Below, one piece after another: positions 48,639-57,692 of a stretch of DNA of 64,000 nt; position 1 is the first letter of the stretch, and each line of letters begins with the position of its first letter. This DNA is from Mycobacteroides chelonae (GTDB lineage: Bacteria; Actinomycetota; Actinomycetes; Mycobacteriales; Mycobacteriaceae): assembly GCA_014204435.1 (NCBI GenBank), contig JACHLF010000002.1:457832-521831 (forward strand), written 5' to 3'. The translations under genes were made by a program, and so were the position numbers. The notes beneath the pieces were generated by a model. It ran no database searches. It was not told where the DNA came from and worked only from the letters and a program-made list of their open reading frames with translations.

Positions 48639-49844
48639 TTATTTCGGGGGATCGGAAGAATTGTCCGGCGGACCGTCCGGTGGAGGGCCAGAGCGGGGTT
48701 CGGGCTCTTTGGTCGAGCTCGGGGTCGCGTCCGGGTCGATGTGGCTCTCGTCGCGGAACAGGAAGAAGAAGATGACCCAGCCGATCGCGGAGATGAAGAT
48801 CCAGCTGACCGCGCGGTAGATGAGCATCGCGGAGATCGCGTCGGGCAGCGTCATCCCGGAGGACACCAGACCGGGAACCAGGAAGGCCTCCACCACCAGC
48901 AGGCCACCTGGCATGAGCGGCAGCGACCCGGCGGCGCGTGCCGCGGCATAGGCGACCATGACCCCGACCAGGGATGGGCGGCTGCCCACGGCGTAGGTTG
49001 CGAAGGCCAGGCAGGCCACGTCGGCGATCCAGTTGAACAGCGACCAGCCGAAGGCCTCGCCGAGCGCCCGGCGGGTCAGCGTCACCGCCTCCATCTGCTT
49101 GAGGATCTCGCGCCAGCGGGCGACCCCCATCATCGGCGGCTTGCCGCGCAGATCGTTGACCCAGCGCAGGATCCGCACCCCGATGCCGTCGAGCATCTCT
49201 GGCCGCGAAGCGACCGCCTGCGCCAGGACCAGGATGGCCAACAATCCGCCGATGCTGAAGATCAAGGAGAACGGGTTGGTCTTGGCGCCCAAGAGGAATG
49301 CCCCGCCGAGGCCGAGAATCGCCAGGCCCACCGCCTGCAGCACCCCGGACATCACCAGCTGCCAGGACGCGACCACCGGGGTAGCGCCCCACAGCCGCTG
49401 CTGCCGGTAGATGAAGGTCGCCGAGAGCACCGGACCGCCGGGCAAGGTGGTGCTCAACGCGTTCCCGGCGTAGAACGCCGCCTCGGAGCGCCACTGACGG
49501 ATCTTCACGCCCGCCGAGCGCAGCAGCGTCCGCTGGATCTGCGCGAAGCTGTGCATCGAGAACGTCGCCGCCAGCACCGACGCCAGTACCCACCAGGCAT
49601 TGGCGGTCTTCAGGCTGCGCCAGGCCGACGCCAGCTGATCGGAGACGAATCCGATCTCCACCGCGAGCACGATGGCGAGCACGACGAGGACCGCCCAGCG
49701 AATCCACCAGTACTTTCCCCGCTGCTTGATGACGGGTTGGGGTGCGGTGTCCGCTTCGGGGTCGTCCGGGCACGAGGCCGCCCCGATTCCTTCCGGCGGC
49801 GTACAGCCGCCGTCGAGAGGGTCACGGTCATCGGGCACGGGCAC
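48639..49844 (-). CDS. Lysylphosphatidylglycerol-synthase-type membrane protein (Rv0204c-like)
   Basis: A 401-residue polytopic protein with about eight membrane segments, of the UPF0104/LPG-synthase transmembrane family (flippase-like domain), without a C-terminal catalytic domain. Segments: WVLASVLAATFSMHSFAQIQ, NALSTTLPGGPVLSATFIYR and AGSLPLMPGGLLVVEAFLVPGL. A charged, acidic N-terminus and a Pro-rich C-terminus flank it. It occupies the place of Rv0204c between the hemophore and AI-2E genes. It may move lipid across the membrane; unproven. Confidence 0.85.
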   Translation of the reverse strand: MPVPDDRDPLDGGCTPPEGIGAASCPDDPEADTAPQPVIKQRGKYWWIRWAVLVVLAIVLAVEIGFVSDQLASAWRSLKTANAWWVLASVLAATFSMHSFAQIQRTLLRSAGVKIRQWRSEAAFYAGNALSTTLPGGPVLSATFIYRQQRLWGATPVVASWQLVMSGVLQAVGLAILGLGGAFLLGAKTNPFSLIFSIGGLLAILVLAQAVASRPEMLDGIGVRILRWVNDLRGKPPMMGVARWREILKQMEAVTLTRRALGEAFGWSLFNWIADVACLAFATYAVGSRPSLVGVMVAYAAARAAGSLPLMPGGLLVVEAFLVPGLVSSGMTLPDAISAMLIYRAVSWIFISAIGWVIFFFLFRDESHIDPDATPSSTKEPEPRSGPPPDGPPDNSSDPPK

Positions 49845-49874
49845 TACAGTAACGGCGCGAGCTGGTCAGTTCTT

Positions 49875-51398
49875 TCAGGTTCCCGCAGGCCACGCCAGGT
49901 GTGTCGCCCTAGTGCGGCCCCGGAGCAGCACAGAGTCGCCGTGATCCCAGTGTTTCTGTTCATCGGGGTCGGCGAAATACAGCGCGTTGGTGGATGCCAG
50001 CAGCCGACTGGGCCGGTGCTTGGCGAGCTCGGTCAGGCGCGATGCCTCATTCACCGGGTCGCCGATCACCGAGTATTCATAGCGTTCGGTGGCGCCCACA
50101 TTTCCGGCAACCGCCAGTCCCGCCGAGACGCCGATGGCGAACTCGAACGGGTGGGGGAAGTCTTCGGTGAGGCGGTCGCGCAATTCGCGCGCGGCGGCCA
50201 GGCATGCGGTGGTGGCATCCGGGCGGTGCAGCGGCGCGCCGAATACCGACAGCGCCTCGTCGCCGACGAACTTGTTGACGAAGCCGCCGCGGCTGTCGAC
50301 CACCTCCACCACGATGCGGAAGAAGTCGTTGAGGATCGTCAGCACTTCTTCGGGGTCTCGGTCGGAAGCCATCGACGTCGACCCGATCATGTCGACGAAG
50401 AACACTGCGACATAACGGTTCTCGCCGCCGAGATTGGTGCCCAGCTGCAGCGCCTGACTGGCCACGTCGGCGCCCACATGCTTACCGAACAGCTCGCGCA
50501 GCTGACGGCGTTCCTCACCCACCTGCATCATCCGGTTGAAACCGGCCTGCAGGACCCCCAGCTCGCTACCGTCGTACACATCGACGCGCGCGTCGAAGTC
50601 GCCCCGCGCCACATCGCTTATGGCGGTGCGCAATTGGCGTACCGGGTCGGCCAGCTGTCCGGCGGTGAGCAGGGCAAGTCCGTAGCTGCCGACCAGGGTG
50701 GTCGAGACGATGAGCAGGACGGTAAGCGCAAGATCGCGTGTCGAGGTTAAATCGTCAGGCTTCCACAGGGCCATGCCGCACAACGCGATGATTCCTATCG
50801 CCGGTGTCAGGGTGCCGATCCACCAGCTCAACCTGACCCGGACAAAGACCGATGGCGCGAATCGTCCATGGAATTCACTGGCGCTCAATGCCTTTGCGGC
50901 AATAGGCCGCAGGATGCGCTCACCGAGTAGGTAGGTGATGCCGAAACTGGCCGTCGCCGATTGCACACACCCGATGATGGTGGCCAGGGTCCATTTGGAG
51001 TCGTGGGCGGCGCCGATGCCTATGAAGATGGCGGCGCCCAGCGCCCACCCACTGAGATGGACCAGCGACTGCTGCAGGGGCGCGGTCAGCGCGGTGCGCA
51101 GCTCCAGCGCGGTGGGTGGCCCGCCCCGGCAGTACCAGCGGGCCAGGCGGTGCTCCATGTGCAGGGCCCATCCGACGCTCGTCACCACCATGAGGCCGAA
51201 GAGCACCCAAAACAGCGGGGGGCCATTCTCGAACACCCAGTCGTTCGCCGGCCGCTTGAAGGGCATCCAGTGACGCAGAAAGTAGAACAGCAGCAGAAGA
51301 GTAGCGGAGTTGATGCCGACCATCGAGGCAACGAACACGGTCCACCGTGGGCCCAGCACATGCATGGCCCGAAACCATTCGCGTAGCCGTTCCATCAC
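49875..51398 (-). CDS. Membrane adenylate/guanylate cyclase with HAMP domain
   Basis: A 507-residue class III nucleotide cyclase. Six or so N-terminal membrane helices, a HAMP domain (ADPVRQLRTAISDVARGDFD) and a C-terminal cyclase domain follow in order. Catalytic landmarks are FVDMIGSTSMAS (metal Asp), FVGDEALSVFG (second metal Asp) and ERYEYSVIGDPVNEASRL (transition-state region). The layout is that of the M. tuberculosis Rv1318c-Rv1320c/Rv3645 group. It makes cAMP, in Rv3645 linked to fatty-acid stress tolerance. Start at ATG 51398. Confidence 0.92.
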   Translation of the reverse strand: MMERLREWFRAMHVLGPRWTVFVASMVGINSATLLLLFYFLRHWMPFKRPANDWVFENGPPLFWVLFGLMVVTSVGWALHMEHRLARWYCRGGPPTALELRTALTAPLQQSLVHLSGWALGAAIFIGIGAAHDSKWTLATIIGCVQSATASFGITYLLGERILRPIAAKALSASEFHGRFAPSVFVRVRLSWWIGTLTPAIGIIALCGMALWKPDDLTSTRDLALTVLLIVSTTLVGSYGLALLTAGQLADPVRQLRTAISDVARGDFDARVDVYDGSELGVLQAGFNRMMQVGEERRQLRELFGKHVGADVASQALQLGTNLGGENRYVAVFFVDMIGSTSMASDRDPEEVLTILNDFFRIVVEVVDSRGGFVNKFVGDEALSVFGAPLHRPDATTACLAAARELRDRLTEDFPHPFEFAIGVSAGLAVAGNVGATERYEYSVIGDPVNEASRLTELAKHRPSRLLASTNALYFADPDEQKHWDHGDSVLLRGRTRATHLAWPAGT

Positions 51399-51562
51399 CC
51401 AAGTATTCCGATCGGTCTACTCCGTTTTTACTCCAATTTCTGTGACATGACGAAGCATGCCAGTTCGTCTTGCTCCAGAGCACGAGTATGTCCAGGTCGG
51501 GCTGGCCCGGTAGCTCAGGCAGGGTGGTGCCATGGAACCTACTGCGCGGTAGGGTTCGGTCC

Positions 51563-52441
51563 ATGACGCAGCGCAGCATGCCCGCTCTCGACGGTGTGGA
51601 CCATCAGTACGTGCACGCCGGGGACGTGAAGATCCACGTCGCCGTCGCCGGTCCGCAGGACGGACGACCGGTGGTGCTGCTGCACGGGTGGCCCGAGAAC
51701 TGGTGGATGTGGCACAAGGTGATCCCGGCCCTGGCCGCGGCAGGTTACCGCGTGCATGCCATGGACCTGCGCGGTGCGGGCTGGAGCGAGGTCGCCCCGA
51801 CGGGCTATGAGAAGGAGCAGTTCGCCTCCGACGTGTTGGCGGCGGCCGACTCGCTGGGGCTGGACTCGTTCGATCTGGTCGGGCACGACTGGGGCGGCTG
51901 GACCGCCCAGTTGGTCGCGCTGAAGGCGCCGTCGCGCATCCGGAGGCTGGCCGTCCTCAACATCCCGCCGGTGTGGCAGGAGCCGGGTCGGGTGGCCCGG
52001 CACGCGCACAAGCTGGCCTACCAGCTGGTGGTGGGGGCTCCGGTTGTCGGACCGCTGTCGCATCTGTCGCCGATGCTGTGGTGGTTCATCCGCCGTAGCG
52101 GGATGCCCAAGGAGTCGGTGGACTTCTTCCGCAGCTGCTTCCGCGATCGCGACCGCCGGGTGGCCGGATCCAAGATCTACCGGTCCATGGTCGGCAAGGA
52201 ATTTGCGAATCTCGCGCGTGGTCCCTATGACGATCAGAAGCTCACCATGCCGGTGCGGGTGCTGTTCGGACTCGACGATGTGGCGGTGCACCCCTCGCTG
52301 CTCGAGGGCTTCAAGGACCACGCCGACGACCTGAACATCACTGAGGTGCCCAACTGCGGTCACTTCATCGTCGACGAGCAGCCGGAGCTCGTCGTGAAGT
52401 GGCTGTCGGAGGTGTTGGCCGAGCCTGCGGCGAAGGGATAG
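51563..52441 (+). CDS. Alpha/beta hydrolase, epoxide-hydrolase-like
   Basis: A 292-residue alpha/beta-fold enzyme. The oxyanion motif is HGWPENWWMW (HGxP), the nucleophile elbow is VGHDWGGW with Asp109, and the catalytic His lies in NCGHFIVDE. An Asp nucleophile with HGxP is the pattern of epoxide hydrolases. The ATG at 51563 (MTQRSMPALDG) is preferred to the earlier in-frame ATG. Single gene, upstream of the AI-2E transporter. The substrate is unknown. Confidence 0.88.
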   Translation: MTQRSMPALDGVDHQYVHAGDVKIHVAVAGPQDGRPVVLLHGWPENWWMWHKVIPALAAAGYRVHAMDLRGAGWSEVAPTGYEKEQFASDVLAAADSLGLDSFDLVGHDWGGWTAQLVALKAPSRIRRLAVLNIPPVWQEPGRVARHAHKLAYQLVVGAPVVGPLSHLSPMLWWFIRRSGMPKESVDFFRSCFRDRDRRVAGSKIYRSMVGKEFANLARGPYDDQKLTMPVRVLFGLDDVAVHPSLLEGFKDHADDLNITEVPNCGHFIVDEQPELVVKWLSEVLAEPAAKG

Positions 52442-52495
52442 TTGCTGATTGCGAGGTTCTTCGCGCAAGCGGCTCATCGCCGTTAGGCTCAGCGC

Positions 52496-53695
52496 ATGAC
52501 GCATGCTGACGCCGCCGAGTCGGTTCATCCCTATGTGCGCAAGGGGGCGGCCTGGGCGTGGCGCCTGCTGGTGTTGCTGGCCTTCGGACTCACCTTCCTG
52601 TGGCTGTTCTGGCATCTCAAGACGATCACCATCCCGCTGCTCCTGGCTCTGATGGGATCGGCGCTGCTGGTGCCGACGGTCAACTACCTTCAGCGCCACA
52701 AGGTTCCGCGCTCATTGGCAGTGGTCGTCGTGCTACTCGCCGGCACCGCGGCGGTGGGCGGGATCCTGACCTTCGTGGTGGACCAATTCATCAAAGGTCT
52801 GCCGGACTTGTCGGCCCAGCTGACCAACAGCATCGAGTCGCTGAAGAATTGGGCGATTCACAGCCGGTTCCACATCAGCGAGGAGCAGATCGGCAAGGCT
52901 GGTGACGCACTGGTCAACGCCATCAAGGACAACCAGGGCAAGGTCACCAGCGGAGCCCTGGCCACGGCCACCACGGTCACCGAGATCGTCACCGGCGCCG
53001 TGCTGACATTGTTCACCACCATCTTCTTCCTGTACGGGGGCAAGGAGATCTGGGAGTTCGTCACCCGGATCTTCCCCAAGAACGCGCGCTCGCGGGTGCG
53101 CCGTGCCGGTGCGCTGGGTTTCGGATCGCTGATCGGCTACGTGCGCGCCACCGTCGCGGTGGCGCTGGTCGATGCGATCGGCATCGGGGTGGGCCTGGCG
53201 GCCTTCAGCGTGCCGCTTGCGCTTCCCTTGGCCTCGCTGGTGTTCCTGGGTGCGTTCATTCCGATCATCGGTGCGGCGATATCGGGATTCGTGGCGGTCT
53301 TCATCGCGCTGATCACCAAGGGCGCCTTCACCGCGGCCATGATCTTGGTGATCGTCATTGTGGTGATGCAGGTGGAAGGGCATGTGCTGCAACCGCTCAT
53401 CATGGGCCACGCGGTCCAGATCCACGCCCTGGCCGTGGTGCTGTCCATCGCGGCCGGCGGTGTGTTGGGCGGCATCATCGGTGCGCTCCTCGCGGTACCG
53501 ACGGTTGCTGTCCTCAATACCGCCATCCGAGCGCTCATCGAACCGTATGACTCCGATGGTCCGTATCTGCTTGAAGGAGAAGAGGAAGCAGAGATACTCG
53601 ATCCGGAGATGGTGCCCGACCAAGGTCCACCGGCGGTGCAGGCTGGTCCGGGTAATGGTGTGCCGGAGTTGGGTCCGGCTCCGCCGAAGGACTGA
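52496..53695 (+). CDS. AI-2E-family transporter (Rv0205-like)
   Basis: A 399-residue polytopic protein of the AI-2E/PerM family with about seven to eight helices. Signature segments are PLLLALMGSALLVPTVNYLQ, VTGAVLTLFTTIFFLYGGKE, ALPLASLVFLGAFIPIIGAA and GHVLQPLIMGHAVQIHALAV. The acidic tail (EGEEEAEILDPEMVPDQG) is cytoplasmic. Its order with the preceding block matches Rv0205. Members export diverse solutes or sodium; true AI-2 export is doubtful here. The two-component genes start 9 bases downstream. Confidence 0.92.
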   Translation: MTHADAAESVHPYVRKGAAWAWRLLVLLAFGLTFLWLFWHLKTITIPLLLALMGSALLVPTVNYLQRHKVPRSLAVVVVLLAGTAAVGGILTFVVDQFIKGLPDLSAQLTNSIESLKNWAIHSRFHISEEQIGKAGDALVNAIKDNQGKVTSGALATATTVTEIVTGAVLTLFTTIFFLYGGKEIWEFVTRIFPKNARSRVRRAGALGFGSLIGYVRATVAVALVDAIGIGVGLAAFSVPLALPLASLVFLGAFIPIIGAAISGFVAVFIALITKGAFTAAMILVIVIVVMQVEGHVLQPLIMGHAVQIHALAVVLSIAAGGVLGGIIGALLAVPTVAVLNTAIRALIEPYDSDGPYLLEGEEEAEILDPEMVPDQGPPAVQAGPGNGVPELGPAPPKD

Positions 53696-53704
53696 CGCAT
53701 TCAC

Positions 53705-54880
53705 ATGGCATCCGGAACCGGAACCGCCCCTCGTTGGGTAAGCGGCAACGATCCGACAGCATCGCTGTGGCGCGCGGCGCAGGTGTTCCGATTGGCGAGC
53801 TTTGGATATGCCCTCCTGGCCTCGCAGTTGGCGTCTTATACCAACTACGACCGGCAGGCATTGAGCTGGGCCTTGTGCGCCGGTATGGCGATATGGACGG
53901 GTTTTGCGGCAGTGGCTCTGTCGCGCAACTGGTTTCGTCGCTGGCAGCTGGTGTTGTGCGATCAGGTGATCGCGATCGCGTTGATGCTGGCCGGTCGCCT
54001 GGTCGTCGACGTGCAGTGGTATAGCGGACACCAAACATTGCCGACAACGTTGTGGGTGGCCAACGCGGTCGTGTCCATGGGGCTGCTGCGCGGACAACTT
54101 GCCGGCGTCATATCCGGTTTCGTGCTCGCCGCGATCAGCATCGCGGCGCGGGGACTTCCGGTCAGCGCGTTGTGGCTCGACGCGACCATGCCGGCGTTGG
54201 TGGTGGTGGGCCTTGCGATCGGTGCGGCGTCGACCACCGCGAAGCGCACTTTTCATGAACTGCGTCGCGCCGAACGGGCGGCCGCCGCCGCGATAGAGCG
54301 CGAACGGCTGTCGCGGCAGGTGCACGACGGAGTGTTGCAAGTGCTGTCCTATGTGAAGCGTCGCGGCATCGAGATCGGCGGCCCGACAGCCGAATTGGCT
54401 GCTATCGCGGGAGAACAGGAGGTCGCGCTCAGGGAGCTCATCTCGGGTGCGACACAGACGACGTTCGCCGATGACGAGTTGGTCGATCTGCGCCCGCTGC
54501 TGCGGACTCAGGCCAGTACCGCGGTGTCGGTGTCCGCGCCCGGCTCCCCGGTACTCATCGGCCAGCACATGGCCAGTGAGTTGGCCGCGGTGGTGCGCAG
54601 CGCACTCTCCAACGTCGCACTGCACGCCGGACCGCAGGCACATGCCTACGTGCTCGTCGAGGATCTGCAGGACTCGGTGGTGGTGACAGTGCGCGATGAC
54701 GGCAGCGGGATCGCCGACGGCAGACTCGATCAGGCCGAACGTGAGGGCCGCATGGGGGTGTCGCGTTCGATCCTGGGCCGGGTGGCCGACCTCGGTGGGG
54801 CGGTCCTGCTGGAGACGGCTCCCGGAGCGGGTACGGAATGGGAGATCACGGTGCCCAAGTCTCAGGAGGTGGGTGTGTGA
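53705..54880 (+). CDS. Sensor histidine kinase (MacS/DUF5931 type)
   Basis: A 391-residue membrane kinase. About five to six N-terminal helices (DUF5931-type sensor, no large outside loop) precede the dimerisation helix with phosphoacceptor His in ERLSRQVHDGVLQVL and a HisKA_3 HATPase with VRDDGSGI and MGVSRSILGRV. This is the NarX/LiaS-like class that partners LuxR-type regulators. It follows the AI-2E gene by 9 bases and overlaps its response regulator (GTGA). The signal may be sensed in the membrane; unknown. Confidence 0.92.
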   Translation: MASGTGTAPRWVSGNDPTASLWRAAQVFRLASFGYALLASQLASYTNYDRQALSWALCAGMAIWTGFAAVALSRNWFRRWQLVLCDQVIAIALMLAGRLVVDVQWYSGHQTLPTTLWVANAVVSMGLLRGQLAGVISGFVLAAISIAARGLPVSALWLDATMPALVVVGLAIGAASTTAKRTFHELRRAERAAAAAIERERLSRQVHDGVLQVLSYVKRRGIEIGGPTAELAAIAGEQEVALRELISGATQTTFADDELVDLRPLLRTQASTAVSVSAPGSPVLIGQHMASELAAVVRSALSNVALHAGPQAHAYVLVEDLQDSVVVTVRDDGSGIADGRLDQAEREGRMGVSRSILGRVADLGGAVLLETAPGAGTEWEITVPKSQEVGV

Positions 54881-55545
54881 CCGAAAGCGTGGACAACGAG
54901 CAGATTTCGGTGATGGTGGTCGATGACCATCCGATGTGGCGGGACGGGGTTTCCCGCGACCTGCAGGCTGCAGGGCTGCGCGTGGTGGCCACCGCCGATG
55001 GCGTCGCCTCCTCCGGCCGGATAGCAGCGACGGTGAAACCCGATGTGGTGCTGATGGATATGCAACTCACCGACGGTGACGGTGCGCAGGCCACCGCAGC
55101 GGTGCTGGCCGTGTCCCCGGGCAGCCACATCCTGGTGCTCTCGGCCTCGGCCGAGCGCGAAGATGTGTTGGAAGCGGTGAAAGCCGGAGCTACAGGATAT
55201 TTGGTGAAGAGTGCGTCGGCCGCCGAGCTGATCGATGCCGTGAAGGCAACGGCCAAAGGGCAGGCGGTGTTCACACCGGGCTTGGCCGGACTGGTGCTCG
55301 GCGAGTTCCGTCGCATGTCGAGCGCCCCGGCGACCGATGCCGACGAGAATCCGCGTCTTTCCGAACGGGAGACTGAGGTGCTACGGCTCGTCGCGAAGGG
55401 GTTGAGCGCCAAGCAGATCGCCACGCGGCTGTCGCTCAGTCACCGGACCGTCGAGAATCATGTGCAGTCGACGCTGCGCAAGCTGCAATTGGGCAATCGC
55501 GTGGAGCTCACGCGATACGCGATCGAGCACGGGCTCGACGAATAG
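54877..55545 (+). CDS. NarL/LuxR-type response regulator
   Basis: A 222-residue regulator: receiver domain (VVDDHPMWRDGV, phosphoacceptor Asp in VVLMDMQLTDGDG, Lys in GYLVKSASA) and a C-terminal LuxR HTH (LSERETEVLRLVAKGLSAKQ, IATRLSLSHRTVENHVQ). The GTG at 54877 overlaps the kinase stop and has AGGAGG upstream. Partner of the preceding kinase. Targets are unknown; the adjacent mce operon and the AI-2E gene are candidates by proximity only. Confidence 0.94.
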   Translation: MTESVDNEQISVMVVDDHPMWRDGVSRDLQAAGLRVVATADGVASSGRIAATVKPDVVLMDMQLTDGDGAQATAAVLAVSPGSHILVLSASAEREDVLEAVKAGATGYLVKSASAAELIDAVKATAKGQAVFTPGLAGLVLGEFRRMSSAPATDADENPRLSERETEVLRLVAKGLSAKQIATRLSLSHRTVENHVQSTLRKLQLGNRVELTRYAIEHGLDE

Positions 55546-55946
55546 CGGTTACTTGGCTTGCGCTGTGGCATGCAGCAAATGGTCATGACACGTGGGTGTG
55601 GGGTTAAGGCTCCACGTACTCGGTGTCACCGCCTCGGGTGGGGCGGAGAGGCTGAGGGCGGCAGCCATCTTTGTTCCTGCGCTCGGCGGCGAATAGCTCG
55701 GACGGTTACGTAGACCGGCAAATACCCAAAAACCCTTGTTCGCCGTTTGATTCGGGGCGCGCCCGACATGCGGATACGCGGAGGCGGTATCGCCGTCCAA
55801 CGTATGTGACTCAGCGCACAGTAGACCGATCGGTGTGATCTACAATATTACCGACTATTCAATTAACGATTGATCATTTATCGTCAACGCTCGTCGGCGC
55901 CGCAGCCCCGGGTGCGCCAGCAATGCGGTTCAATGAGGAGTCTCGA
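55546..55946. promoter_or_regulatory. Upstream region of the mce operon
   Basis: A 400-base gap. The first 280 bases hold no gene I can support. The last part is conspicuously AT-rich (55835-55885) and contains the palindrome ACCGATCGGT (55825-55834) and an inverted repeat TCAAT-TAACG-ATTGA (55859-55873), both plausible regulator sites upstream of yrbEA. A GAGGAG at 55935-55940 serves the leader ORF. Confidence 0.55.
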
Positions 55947-55979
55947 ATGCGTCGTGCGCTGTGTCTGGGTCCGTCGTGA
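55947..55979 (+). CDS. Leader ORF coupled to yrbEA (10 residues)
   Basis: ATG at 55947, six bases after GAGGAG, opens a ten-codon frame MRRALCLGPS whose TGA overlaps the GTG at 55976 (GTGA). The good ribosome-binding site belongs to this mini-ORF, not to the yrbEA start, so ribosomes may reach yrbEA by termination-reinitiation. Whether the peptide itself matters is unknown. Confidence 0.45.
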   Translation: MRRALCLGPS

Positions 55980-56833
55980 CCGCACCCGGCGGACAGGTCG
56001 CGGCCGAGGACGGCGCCGCAGCCATCCAGGACTGGGCTACCGGATACGTCAAGCGCCACCCCCTCGAATCCCTGAGCACTGTCGGGGAACAGTTCATGCT
56101 CGGGGTCCGCACCATCCAGTGGTTCTTCGTCGACCTATTCACGGGACAGTTCCAATGGCAGGAATTCGTCAGGCAGGGCGCCTTCCAGGCGGCAACGGCG
56201 GTGATGCCGGTGATTCTGGTGACCCTGCCCATTGGCGTGACGTTGTCGATTCAGTTCGCACTGCTCGCGGGCCAGGTCGGTGCGACGTCACTGGCTGGCG
56301 CCGCTAGCGGTATCGCCATCATCCGTCAGGCCGCCTCGCTGGTGGCTGCGGTGTTGATGGCCTCTGCCGTGGGTTCTGCGATCACCGCCGACCTGGGCTC
56401 GCGGACCATGCGCGAGGAGACCGACGCCATGGAGGTCATGGGCGTCTCGGTGATCCGTCGACTCGTCGTCCCCCGCTTCGCCGCCGCCATCATGATCGCG
56501 GTAGCACTGACCGCGGTGGTGTGCTTTGTAGGATTCCTTGGCGCCTACCTGTTTAACGTCTACTGGCAGGGCGGCGCACCCGGCAGTTTCGTATCGAACT
56601 TCGCCTCCTTTGCAACTCCCGATGACATGGTGTTGGCGGTCCTGAAGGCCATCATCTACGGCGCCATCGTGGCGGTGGTCGCCTGCCAGAAGGGCTTGTC
56701 GACCAAGGGCGGGCCCATCGGTGTTGCCAACTCCGTGAACGCCGCCGTCGTCGAATCGATCTTGCTACTGATGGTCGTGAACGTCGCCATCAGCCAGCTG
56801 TACATCATGCTGTTCCCGCGGACGGGGCTGTGA
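55976..56833 (+). CDS. yrbEA: Mce transporter permease YrbEA
   Basis: A 285-residue MlaE-family permease of an Mce lipid importer, with about five helices and the conserved cytoplasmic segment GSRTMREETDAMEVMGV. The N-terminal amphipathic region (TGYVKRHPLESLSTVGEQFM) is typical of YrbEA. Start options are GTG 55976, coupled to the leader ORF, and GTG 55961 in the same frame. It pairs with YrbEB and is energised by an unlinked MceG ATPase. Confidence 0.93.
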   Translation: MTAPGGQVAAEDGAAAIQDWATGYVKRHPLESLSTVGEQFMLGVRTIQWFFVDLFTGQFQWQEFVRQGAFQAATAVMPVILVTLPIGVTLSIQFALLAGQVGATSLAGAASGIAIIRQAASLVAAVLMASAVGSAITADLGSRTMREETDAMEVMGVSVIRRLVVPRFAAAIMIAVALTAVVCFVGFLGAYLFNVYWQGGAPGSFVSNFASFATPDDMVLAVLKAIIYGAIVAVVACQKGLSTKGGPIGVANSVNAAVVESILLLMVVNVAISQLYIMLFPRTGL

Positions 56834-56834
56834 G

Positions 56835-57692
56835 ATGACGGTATCCAGCTATCTGTTGCCGGGGCGCAGACCATTCATACGCGTCTACAACAGAGGTCGC
56901 CGACCGCTGATGCGATTTGGCCACATGGTGGCCTTCTTCTTCCGCGCCCTGAGCGGCATTCCGGTGGTGCTGAGGCAGTACCCCAAGGAGTTTCTGCGTC
57001 ATCTGTCCGATATCGCCTGGGGCAATGGCTCATTGGTGGTCGGCGGCGGAACCGCCGGAGTGGCCTTGGTCCTGGGTATTACCGCGGGCGCCCTGGTGGC
57101 CATCGAGTCGTACAACTTCTTGGACCTTCTCGGGCTGGGGCCCGCCACCGGCATCATCAGCTCCTTGGCCAGCACTCGTGAACTCGCACCGATCATGGCC
57201 TCCCTCGCATTCGCGATGCAGGCAGGTTGCCGGTTCACCGCGCAACTGGGCTCAATGCGGATCGCCGAGGAGATCGATGCCATGGATTCGGTTGCGATTC
57301 GACCGATTCCGTTTCTAGTGACCACCAGGCTGATGGCGGCGATCATCGCAGTGATCCCGCTGTACCTGGCCTGCCTTGCGATCAGCTACGTGTCCTGTCA
57401 GGTGATGGTGGGCATTCTCAGCGGCGGCTCGGTGGGGTCGTATCTGCACTACTTCGGCATTGGCGTGAGCGGTATCGACGTCGTGTACTCGATCATCAAG
57501 ACGGTCGTCTTCGTGTGGATCGCCTCGACGGTGCAGTGCTACTACGGCTTCTACGCCAGCGGCGGACCGGAAGGTGTGGGAATTGCCGCCGGCCACGCCA
57601 TGCGCGCGGCCATCACGGTTGTGGTCATGGTGAACATGCTGCTGACCATGGCGCTGTGGAGCGTGGATGCCGGTGCCAGGTTGGGCGGATAG
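56835..57692 (+). CDS. yrbEB: Mce transporter permease YrbEB
   Basis: A 285-residue MlaE-family permease forming the channel with YrbEA. Helices include VGGGTAGVALVLGITAGALV and the conserved cytoplasmic loop QLGSMRIAEEIDAMDSVAI is intact. It starts one base after the yrbEA stop and its own stop abuts the mceA ATG, so the operon is tightly packed. Confidence 0.94.
   Translation: MTVSSYLLPGRRPFIRVYNRGRRPLMRFGHMVAFFFRALSGIPVVLRQYPKEFLRHLSDIAWGNGSLVVGGGTAGVALVLGITAGALVAIESYNFLDLLGLGPATGIISSLASTRELAPIMASLAFAMQAGCRFTAQLGSMRIAEEIDAMDSVAIRPIPFLVTTRLMAAIIAVIPLYLACLAISYVSCQVMVGILSGGSVGSYLHYFGIGVSGIDVVYSIIKTVVFVWIASTVQCYYGFYASGGPEGVGIAAGHAMRAAITVVVMVNMLLTMALWSVDAGARLGG

Noticed and set aside
48585..50750. 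Very long plus-strand open frame of about 720 codons opposite the membrane protein and cyclase genes
   Set aside because: It is the antisense shadow of two real genes with clear motifs; its translation is Arg/Gly/His-rich low-complexity sequence.
52733..54643. Long minus-strand open frame opposite the AI-2E transporter and histidine kinase
   Set aside because: Antisense shadow of well-supported genes; His/Arg-rich translation with no domain.
55549..55800. Minus-strand 83-residue open frame downstream of the response regulator
   Set aside because: Composition is not protein-like, there is no start signal and no recognisable family.
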